64,000 bases of DNA, from positions 62,001-126,000 of the forward strand of contig JAKJHU010000653.1 in assembly GCA_022316685.1 (NCBI GenBank), given 5' to 3'. Each line of letters opens with the position of its first letter. Position 1 is the stretch's first letter. The translations under genes and the position numbers were made by a program. This document shows positions 57,005 to 64,000 of the stretch, piece by piece. The notes below the pieces were generated by a model. That model searched no databases. It was not told the DNA's origin and saw nothing but the letters and a program-made list of their open reading frames with translations. This stretch comes from Progne subis subis (lineage: Eukaryota > Chordata > Aves > Passeriformes > Hirundinidae).

Positions 57005-57245
57005 TGGGAGAGAGTGGAGATACACTGGGATCAGCTGGGGCAAACTGAGAGACAGGGAGAAGGTGCTGTGGTATTGAGATGGACAGGGAATGGACTGGAA
57101 GGGGCTGGGAACGGACTGGAAGGGACTGGGGTGAGAGAAATGGGAGGGGATGGGGGGCACCGAGAGAGAGGGTGGAGCTCTGGGAATGAACTGGGAATGG
57201 ACTGGACTGGGCTGAGAGGAAGTGGGAGGGACTGGGAGGAACTGG
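57005..57245. repeat. GGAACTGGGA-type simple repeat in intron 2
   Basis: Short units (GGACTGGGA, GGAACTGGGAATGGACTGG) between exon 3 and the SXY module. The same kind of repeat continues at 57,395-57,440. Confidence 0.7.
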
Positions 57246-57307
57246 GAATGAAGCGCGCGGCGCTGGGAGGCCGAATGGAGCGCGGGGCACTCGGCGCTGC
57301 GGGTCTG

Positions 57308-57351
57308 CCTGGCAACAGATGAGTCATCACAGACACGCGCTCTCATTGGCT
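57308..57351 (+). promoter_or_regulatory. MHC class II SXY-type promoter inside the beta pseudogene intron
   Basis: X region CCTGGCAACAGATGAGTCATC at 57,308-57,328 and Y box CTCATTGGCT at 57,342-57,351, oriented to the right. This is opposite to the exons on either side of it (exon 2 at 57.6-57.86 kb and exon 3 at 56.7-57.0 kb, both minus). It is therefore not the promoter of that pseudogene in its present arrangement. Confidence 0.75.
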
Positions 57352-57983
57352 GAGCGGCGTCAGCTCCACGCGCGGCCGGGATGGACACGCGGGGGGAGAA
57401 CTGGGAGAGACTGGGACGGACTGGGATGGACTGGGAGAGCCACGGGTGTCTCGGAGAGGGGCAGGAGGCCCCGGGCATGGACACGAGGAGGGCTGAGGGC
57501 TCTGGGCGGATTCCCAGGCAGGTTTTGAGGCGCTCCAGGGTCATTGCCAGGGCAGGGCCCCACGGGACACGCTCTGCCCCACGCTCACCTCCGCGCTCCA
57601 CGAGGAACGGGCTGGACAACTCGTAGTTGTGCCGGCAGTGCCTGTCCGCCGCAGCCCGTCTGTACTCCCTCCATCGCGGGTCGCTGTTCCAGGACCTGGC
57701 AACTTCTCCCCACAGGAGGTGTCCCCCACCTACAGCCCCACATCGCTGCCCGAGGGCAGGAGCTGCTCCCGGCTTGTCGCTGTTCCTGGCCACGAACCTC
57801 CCCCGCTCGGTGCCGTTCATGCAGTGCCAGCCGCACTTCAGCATCTCCTGGAACAGCCCTGTGTGTGCAGGACACAGGTGCGGGGGTGCCCGCAGCAGCC
57901 CAGAGCAGCCAAGAGCTCCGGGGCAGCCCCGACTCCGCAGCCCCAGGGGAGTCCGGCTGAGGAGCTCGGGGCGCTGTGGGGCT

Positions 57984-58027
57984 GGCTGGCACCTGGGGAG
58001 TCCTCAGCGCCCTGCGCTCTGGTGGGC
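57984..58027 (+). promoter_or_regulatory. Decayed copy of the SXY module
   Basis: Aligns with 25,288-25,331: GGCACCTGGGGAGTCCTC replaces the X box and CTCTGGTGGGCT the Y box, followed by the same CCTTCTCT...GGGCTGAGGAGAGGCCC block. Both boxes are mutated and unlikely to work. Confidence 0.5.
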
Positions 58028-58154
58028 TCAATTCTTTTAGTGCCTTCTCTGGTGGGCTGAGGAGAGGCCCGGGAGTGGAGAGAAGGATCGGGACAGATCC
58101 CGCCCCGAGCAGCGGCGCGGCCACAACAGAGCCAGCCTGGGCACAGGGAGGGAA

Positions 58155-58160
58155 TTTATT
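58155..58160 (-). terminator. AATAAA behind a zinc-finger relic
   Basis: Same context as 25,456-25,461 (GGCACAGGGAGGGAATTTATT on plus). It lies about 200 bp past the finger remnant on the minus strand. Confidence 0.4.
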
Positions 58161-58239
58161 ACCAACCAGATCAGAGCAGCACCAGGAGAAGGGCAAGAAA
58201 TGTCTCCAACACCTTCCCCACAGCCAGCGGGGATCAGCA

Positions 58240-58577
58240 GGGCTCTGCCCAACGGGGGTCACTGGGGATCATCCAAGGCCGATCTTCCCACGGGGGATGG
58301 AGCTGGAGCAGCGCACGAAGCTCTTCCCCCTCTCGGGGCACTCGCAGCGCTTCCCTTAGCGGTGCCTCCGTTGGTGTCGGGTCTCTGGGAGAAGCCCTTC
58401 CCACACTGCCCACACTCCCAGGGCCCGTCCTTGGTGTGGATGTGCTGGTGAACTTTGAGGCTGGAGTTCCGTCTAAAGGTCTTCCCACATTCCCCACACT
58501 TGGAGTGCCATTCTCTGGTGTGGATTGTCTAGTGTCGGATGAGGCTGGAGCCGTAGCTGAAGCTTTTACCACATTCC
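58240..58577 (-). pseudogene. C2H2 zinc-finger gene remnant
   Basis: Minus-strand fragments of about three fingers: one with FSYGSSLIRH and a stop where an amino acid should precede TIH, one reading [21 protein letters not shown], and one [12 protein letters not shown] with a deletion. After them comes the same 3' region as in the other copies. The 5' part is cut at 58,577 by the LTR at 58,583. Confidence 0.75.
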
Positions 58578-58582
58578 TCTAC

Positions 58583-59262
58583 TGATCCTGGTTTAGGCAC
58601 AAATTTGGAGAAAACCCCTGAATGGGATCCCTCCTGGGAAGCAATCCCAAATGGCCTCCTCCCTCCAACTGGTCTGGTAAAAAACTTCTTTGGAGAAAAG
58701 TGGAACAAACTATTTTTACTTACCTAACAAAGTGCATACAAGTATAAAGAATGAATAATATGAAAGCAATAAAACCTCTCAGTTCTGGAGGATGGCAAAT
58801 TGAGACAGTCTTGCCGTGGATGTAGCTCAGCTCTCTCTCAGTCTCTCATCAGTCCCAGTCCCTCCTGGTGCTGCTGGAAAATGCCGAGGTCCAGGCCCTG
58901 TGGGCTGCAGGTGCAAGCCCTCAGTGCTCCCCTGGGTTTTCAGTCCAGAGCAGGTTTAAACAGTTCCAAGAAAAAGGGAAAAAAACCCAACAAAACAGTC
59001 CATAGAACTTCTCTGCCCTAGCCTAGCTGAAACTGACTAAAAGGAAAAAAAAAAAAATATCTTTGTTCCTGCAGTCTCTCCAAGCCTCTGCCAAACAGCC
59101 CCGTGTGGAGAGGAATGTGTAGGAGTCAGGCGTTTCCTCAAAACAAATCTCCTCACTTCTCCTTGCTCTGAGAACCAGTCTTAAAGGCACAGAACTCAAT
59201 ATAGAGCACAAACAGAACAGGACCATTGGGGATACACGCATCAGCAAAGTCACCCTAGGACA
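58583..59262. repeat. Solo LTR, family Y copy 2
   Basis: Matches 47,287-47,961 over its whole length, same orientation, ending CCTAGGACA; the first bases (TGATCCTGG) are altered. It splits a zinc-finger relic on its left from an ERV leader on its right. Confidence 0.8.
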
Positions 59263-59975
59263 GTCGGGCACCTTCCTCCCCCCTGCCAGAAGGGAGGCAA
59301 TCCCCTCTCCGGTGGCTGCTTTAAGCTTAGTAGTCTCCGGAGGGGAGTATTTTTCCCAACCCTAAGGGTCCTAGCTCCCTCTCCTTAAACCAATCCTCTA
59401 TGGTCCAGCAAAGGGGGCTTATCCCCTCCAGGTATCCTTGGTTCCTTCTCCGTTGGGTCCCACCCATGTGTCGGTGTCCCACCTGGGAAAGCCTACTCCA
59501 AGGTACCGCTCGGAGCCTCCTTCAATGGAGGAACGGGAGCCTGCGCGAGTTAGGGTGGTGAACGGAATGATACTCCCCCTTCTCCCACTCTTTCAGGGCA
59601 CCTCAGGGTGCACTCGCTCCTCTCACTCACTCTGATACGCTCTTACTCTCACACTGTCTCATACACTCTTACTCTCACACACTCTCTCACTGGCACTTCT
59701 CCCTTTCGCACTCCAATTCGAATTCGTACCACCCGATGCCGAATCCCCACTCGCAGAACCGACCTGTGTCCTGCGAGCCTCGCTCCCTCTCAGAGGGTCT
59801 TTCACTCTGGCTTGCCGGGTCCCTGGTAGCCCTTCGGGAAATCCCAGCTGCACTGTCCACGGTCGAGGAGAAGGGTAGTGACCTCAGGTGGGGAAAACTC
59901 CTCCAGGCAGCGCTACTGGGATCCGTCTTCTTCCAGACCGCTTCCAGGTGTGGGATCCCAGATGATCCCCAGAAT
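59263..59975 (-). other. Leader of a further ERV (ERV4), truncated
   Basis: On the minus strand this follows the LTR at 59,976-60,667. TGGGGATCATCTGGGAT from 59,971 down is a worn tRNA-Pro-like primer site. The rest is C/T-rich with ACTCTCACACTC words and no gag frame. The LTR at 58,583-59,262 cuts it off. Confidence 0.45.
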
Positions 59976-60667
59976 TGTTCTGAATGAGGTCACAAAACTC
60001 TGATGTGGGAATTTGACCAATCATTTTATTAAAGAAAAATGGACTACCAGGAAGGAGGGGTTTGAGCGAGTCTCCCACCCTTTTGGACAAGCCAGATACA
60101 ATGGATGTTGGGAATGTTAGGCTCTCTCTTCTTCTTCCCCTCAGGGCTGTCAGTCCCTTTTTATAGCCTCTGTCTCCTCAGGGATTGGTGGGGTTTGGAT
60201 CCTCGCTGTGATTGGCTCCCTTTCTCGGGTTTGATTGGTCTTTAACGGGAGCCTTTCTGGACCAATCGTTCTTTCCCAGCCTTTGAACCATTGGTCAGTT
60301 GTCCACCAATCAAGGCTTGGAGTCTGGGTCCGTTCTGGAACTTTCTGTGGGAGAAAGAAAGATTCCTCTCTCCCCTCTTTTCCTCTTTCTTCTCTCCGGC
60401 ATTAGTCCTTAGAAAGCATTGACAGCATTGTCAAGGTTCTAACAACTCTTCAATGCAACTGTTTACAATTCGTACAAAGTTGTCGAATATAAATGAAACT
60501 GATAGCATTCAAAGGTCTACCTTTAAGCATTTGTAACACAGCCTGTACAAAACCTTGGGAAAGTACTTCAACCATGTACAGTTACAAATTGAAATGAAAC
60601 TTATAAGGTAAGTGCTTCTATACTTATACTACTCAACAAAAAGTTCAAGCTTCTCATGTCCATAACA
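59976..60667 (-). repeat. ERV4 LTR with TATA box and poly(A) signal
   Basis: Minus strand from TGTTATGGACATG (60,667) to GAACA (59,976). It has several CCAAT-type boxes between 60,180 and 60,300, TATAAAA at 60,165-60,159 and AATAAA at 60,030-60,025 in the correct order, so it is a complete gammaretrovirus-like LTR. Confidence 0.7.
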
Positions 60668-61602
60668 CTCCCACTTTCATGCAGTGTGTTCCCAGTTCTC
60701 CCAGCTGCACCTTGCACAGCCCCAGTAACTCCCAGTATGAGCCCAGGATGACGGCAGACTCCAGTCTCCAGGCACTCACACTTGCTCTCATTTGCCCCCA
60801 GTGTGGTCCCAGTTCCTCCCAGCACATTCCCAGTGGCTCCCAGTGTGGTCCCAGTCACCACCCGCATGGTCTCAGGCGCTCCCAGTAAGCATATCCCAGT
60901 TGCCCTGAACATTCTCGTAGTCATTTCCAGGCACTCCCAGTTACCTCAGCATGGTTCAGTTGCCCCCAGTTTGATCCCAGTCACTGCCAGTGTTATAAAT
61001 AAATACTATTCAAATAATCTATGTTTTAGATTACTTAATTGTTAAGTAATTCCATTAAGATTGTTACTGCTATTTCTGTATAAAAAATTTGCCTTATTCC
61101 TGTTTTAATACTGATTTATCACCTTATTTACTTGTTTGTTAATTAAGAATTCACCTTATTACCTGTATCTCTGCTCCCTATTCGCCGGCTAGTGTCTGAA
61201 TATGCAAATAAAAAGAACACTGGAATTCTGGGAACAACTCAAGGACAAGAGACTCTGAAAAGCAGGGAACCAAAGTAAAATCCAGGACTGTAGTCGCATT
61301 TAGACTAATGCAAGAAGTACGGGGGTCCGCCGAAGCAGCTTTATTTAGTCGCTGTGATGTGAGAAGGAGTCCCCCATTGCTGGATGACCCCTGATCAGCG
61401 ACGCGAAACGGACTCCCCTGCAAGGGGAAAAAGCCCGTGAAGGGGGGTGGGAGTCCCCAGCTTTGCTGTGAAGTGAAGCTGTGTGTACCTCCTCCTCCGC
61501 GTGCCAAGGGAGCAAGCATGCTCTGCCCCAAGGCCAAGCTTGATTATAAAGAAACATACAAAACCAGCAAGTCTCTGACTCTCTCTTTTTTTTCCAGAAC
61601 AC
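60668..61602. other. CCCAGTGTGGTCCCAG repeat, AT-rich DNA and unassigned ERV-like sequence
   Basis: 60,668-60,990 is a short-unit repeat (CCCAGTTNCTCCCAG, CCCAGTGTGGTCCCAG). 60,990-61,180 is AT-rich. 61,190-61,602 has no recognised gene; it directly abuts the LTR and might be proviral. Confidence 0.4.
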
Positions 61603-62395
61603 CCTCCCTCCAAGTTACTATACTTTCAAAAATTAAAGGGTCTTTTCTGGCAGAGGTATGGGGAAAGGAATAACAGTTCTTTACTAGTATGTATAACAAG
61701 GCAAACAAACAGCAACAGCTACAGCATTAATAATAAACAGAACCAGGAACCTCGAGGGGCTTTGTTTTACAAAGCCTGTGGCAGTCTGATCCCTTGGGAC
61801 TCCGAGAGCACCAGGCTGGAGCAGTGGAAACTCCGGGGCTGGTGGCTGGAAGGGCAGGAATGTCCCGGCGGGCAGGGGGTGTCCCGGCAGTGCAGGGCAG
61901 TGCGGGGCTACAGCGCAGCAAAAAGAGCAGCGCTGGAGAAGCCATGACCCCGGGGCAGGGCTGGCCCAGCTCCAGCAGGGCAGGCGAAGGAGCTCAGAAT
62001 TCCTGGGCACAAGAGCAGATGATGGTAGATTTCCCAGGACCGGACTTTCTGTTGACAGTGGATTTCTCCCACAGCAAGCAGCACCCTGGCTGTCCTCTTC
62101 CGATGCTCAGAGTGAGAAAAGCCCCAGCTCCCCCAGCTCCCCCAGCTCTGTCCTTTTCTTGCCCCAAAACCTCATGTGATCTTCCCCTTCCTGACTTTTG
62201 GCCACCTCCTTTGTCTTGGTCAAGCACTGTCTAAGCACCACTACTTAGGTCTCTTAGCAACTTATGGGGAAAAACTCTATAAAGAAAAAAAAGGAACAAA
62301 CCTAACTCCTAAGATTATCCACCCTGAATTTTTTCCCATACCAACATATTATATTGAGTTTAAACCTTTAAATTATATACATATATACATGTGGA
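61603..62395 (-). repeat. ERV1-family 3' LTR with short proviral flank, truncated
   Basis: The reverse complement aligns closely with 21,275-22,035, including about 65 bp upstream of the LTR (ATAATTTAAAGGTTTAAACT), so it derives from a provirus 3' end. The last about 90 bp of the LTR are missing at 61,603. Confidence 0.75.
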
Positions 62396-62439
62396 TATAG
62401 ATAGAGACACAGTCACAGTGTTTACCTGGGACAAAAGGA

Positions 62440-62620
62440 GCCAGGGGTGCGGGTCAAGAGCAGCTGAACAGGAGCCAGCGTGTGCCCAGGTGGCCAAGAA
62501 GGCCAAGGGCATCCTGACCTGGGGCAGCAAGAGTGGGGCAGCAGGAGCAGGGCAGTGACCGTCCCCCTGTGCTGGGCACTCTTCCTCAGAGCTTGAACTT
62601 CTCACCCTGCTCTCTTGTGC
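62440..62620 (+). repeat. CR1 LINE fragment
   Basis: GTGTGCCCAGGTGGCCAAGA, then AGGCCAAGGGCATCCTGACC and TGTGCTGGGCACTCTTCC, resemble the 3' part of the reverse-transcriptase frame of bird CR1 elements. Confidence 0.65.
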
Positions 62621-62838
62621 ATGTCTGCTGATCCTTTGGGCACAGTCCAAGCCATAAGGCCGCTCTCATCTAGCTTCCAGGCGCCCAAGGAGCCTCGTTA
62701 TCTCAGTGTCCTTGGGAGTTTAGCAAACCTGCATCCTGTTCACTGAACATCCTTCTCCTGATCAGCTCTCCTTGCATTCCTTCATGCTGTTTTCGTGTGC
62801 ACGTCCTGTCTTTTCCTTCCCAGGCCTCTTTCTAATCA

Positions 62839-63378
62839 ATGCCTTCTCATTTTGACTCCCGTATTTCAATCCAGGCATCCATCCAGCACCTTGTGGAGCA
62901 GCAGGACGTGGAACACAGTGGGGATGTGTCAGCAGCAGTGACACCCACTTCAGCAGGGGCAGAGAGTGGTGCACACGAGAGCCTCAGCCCCTCAGCTGAT
63001 GAGCCGCTCTTCTTGAATGCAGCTGAGCACACGCACACTGAGGTGGTTAAGGAGGCCGTGCTTGTGGCCCGGAGACCCTTGGAGGAGCCAGAAGATCCCT
63101 GCGAGCAGAAACAAAGTGGAGATGAAGAGATGGGAGCAAAAGCCAGAGCAGCAGAGGCAGAGAGCCCTGCCTATGTCCCACACAGCCCCAGAGCCGATGG
63201 CCTGCTTCTCCTGGACACAGCCCAGTCCATGGCAGCCTCAGCAGAAGGGACAGAGAGCCCAGGACATACTGTGCACAGTCCAACTGCTGACGCTCCGCTA
63301 GTCCTGCACCACAGGGACTTCCTCCAGACTGAGGGGCTTAAGAGGGCTGTGCTGATGGTCCAGGAGCCATTGGAATAG
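62839..63378 (+). CDS. Repeat-containing acidic protein or exon, unknown
   Basis: I do not recognise this gene. The frame is open for 179 codons; an acceptor-like TTTCAATCCAG at 62,862-62,872 would start an exon at 62,873 in the same frame. The protein consists of imperfect repeats built on HSP-x-ADxPLLL-xx-A and TEGLKRAVLMVQEPLEEPED, visible at about residues 47-85, 108-130 and 140-179. It is acidic, with glutamate-rich linkers, and has no signal peptide or membrane span. TAG at 63,376 interrupts the array; at least one more DNA repeat (to about 63,510) continues in other frames. It may be an internal exon of a larger gene, a worn copy of one, or a chance product of the repeat. Confidence 0.4.
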   Translation: MPSHFDSRISIQASIQHLVEQQDVEHSGDVSAAVTPTSAGAESGAHESLSPSADEPLFLNAAEHTHTEVVKEAVLVARRPLEEPEDPCEQKQSGDEEMGAKARAAEAESPAYVPHSPRADGLLLLDTAQSMAASAEGTESPGHTVHSPTADAPLVLHHRDFLQTEGLKRAVLMVQEPLE

Positions 63379-63559
63379 CCAAAAGAAGCGCAGAAGCAGG
63401 AAGGAAGCATGCAGGAGGCAGGAGCAGGCAGAGACAGAGAGCCTGGCACATGCCCCACACAGCCCCACAGCCCATGACCCACCTCTGCTGGAAACAGCAG
63501 AGTGTGACAGGAGGGGCTTTCCCCTCTTTTTTGTGTCTTCTTCTTTTGTAGGGTTTGAA

Positions 63560-63978
63560 TGGATAAAAACCAATCTCTCTATCCACCTATACATGTACCT
63601 ATGGATCCATTTATATAGACACCTCTATTTATATAGACACAAACATGTACATATATGTATATATTTATAAATACATACACATATATTCCTCTATCTATAT
63701 CCATGTCTATATCTGTATCCACATGTGTAATGCACCCCTAGGAGTTAGTTACTCACACCTCATTGATTATTTAGGGATCATTTGTCAATATGGTACTGCT
63801 ATGGCAGGTTTGTCTACCCTGCCTACAAAATCTCTCTAGTGCAAAAAACCGTATTCTGACATAGGTAAAACTCACTTCCTCATCCCCACTCAGCTTCAAA
63901 AATGTCCCCATAGCAGAACAGAGCAATAAATGCGTGTTTTCTGGATGTTCTGCAGTCTGCAGGAACTTTCTTCACGCC
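63560..63978. other. AT-rich microsatellite and unassigned sequence
   Basis: 63,590-63,725 is rich in TATATAGACACA and CATATATGTA words. 63,726-63,978 shows nothing recognisable. Confidence 0.5.
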
Positions 63979-64000
63979 TGTCTCGGTTTGAAAAAAGACA
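63979..64000 (-). repeat. Edge of another ERV1-family LTR
   Basis: TGTCTCGGTTTGAAAAAAGA and CA are the exact reverse complement of the ERV1 5' LTR end (16,142-16,163). No primer site follows on the minus strand (63,978 downwards), so it is a solo or 3' LTR extending beyond the window. Confidence 0.7.

Larger units (their letters stand above)
55640..57858 (-). pseudogene. MHC class II beta pseudogene, exons 2-5
   Basis: Exon 2 (beta-1, peptide-binding domain) 57,858-57,589: 270 bp, acceptor CACACAG, donor GAG|GTGAGC, open frame with MNGTERGRFV, ARSWNSDPRW and RHNYELSSPFLVERG. Exon 3 (beta-2, Ig-like) 57,003 to about 56,722: acceptor TCTCCCAG, PPSVSISLLPSSSQ, then a one-base deletion near 56,860. 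It resumes with NGDWSQQLLVLLET and ends CACTGGG without a donor. Exon 4 (transmembrane) 56,158-56,044: SKMLMGIRGFVLGFVFLALR and a donor AAG|GTGAGG. Exon 5 starts at 55,944 after CCCACAG. No leader exon is recognised upstream. The intact protein would pair with a class II alpha chain and present peptides. The exon 3 frameshift and lost donor are shared with 32,612-32,892. Confidence 0.85.

Noticed and set aside
56735..57844. A single 369-codon frame on the minus strand as one exon
   Set aside because: It fuses class II exon 2, intron 2 and part of exon 3. Consensus donor at 57,588 and acceptor at 57,004 show the real exon structure.

Overview
The window looks like bird nuclear DNA, most likely a songbird. 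It resembles the unstable, GC-rich, repeat-laden neighbourhood of an MHC class II region. The support is class II beta exons and SXY promoter boxes, short bird-type C2H2 zinc-finger genes, CR1 LINE pieces, many endogenous retroviruses (ERVs) and long minisatellites. Few genes look intact. Family names rest on motifs read by eye, without database searches.

Layout. 1-1.6 kb: env tail and 3' LTR of a class I provirus (called ERV-Pro here), then a CpG island with a leftward first exon. 1.6-11.4 kb: minisatellites around two rightward spliced genes for alanine-rich helical proteins of unknown function (4.18-8.07 and 8.53-9.85 kb); these are the best undescribed gene candidates. 11.4-15.5 kb: AT-rich DNA, an LTR fragment, a 43-bp VNTR and another LTR. 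15.5-22.1 kb: ERV1, with a tRNA-Lys primer site and gag-pro-pol in one frame broken by three UAG codons. 22.2-25.5 kb: repeats, a class II beta remnant and an orphan SXY promoter. 26.05-31.68 kb: a six-finger zinc-finger gene (minus) followed by the 5' half of ERV-Pro (plus). 31.7-33.3 kb: class II fragments. 33.5-35.75 kb: LTR and leader of ERV3. 35.755-43.495 kb: ERV2, a young, internally deleted provirus with a tRNA-iMet primer site. 43.5-54.06 kb: CpG island and first exon, a full-length antisense ERV-Pro, and a seven-finger gene with one frameshift. 55.7-58.6 kb: a class II beta pseudogene (minus), two SXY modules and a zinc-finger remnant. 58.6-64 kb: nested solo LTRs, a CR1 piece and a repeat-containing reading frame at 62.84 kb.

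How the parts relate. The same ancestral block (zinc-finger gene with a CpG-island first exon and an antisense ERV-Pro in its first intron) appears three times. It is complete on the right (43.5-54.1 kb), lacks its promoter end on the left (26.05-31.7 kb, inverted relative to the right), and only its promoter end is visible at 1-1.6 kb. ERV2 sits exactly at one edge of this duplication and has no matching target-site duplication, so it probably took part in the rearrangement. The class II pieces share inactivating lesions and were copied after they died.
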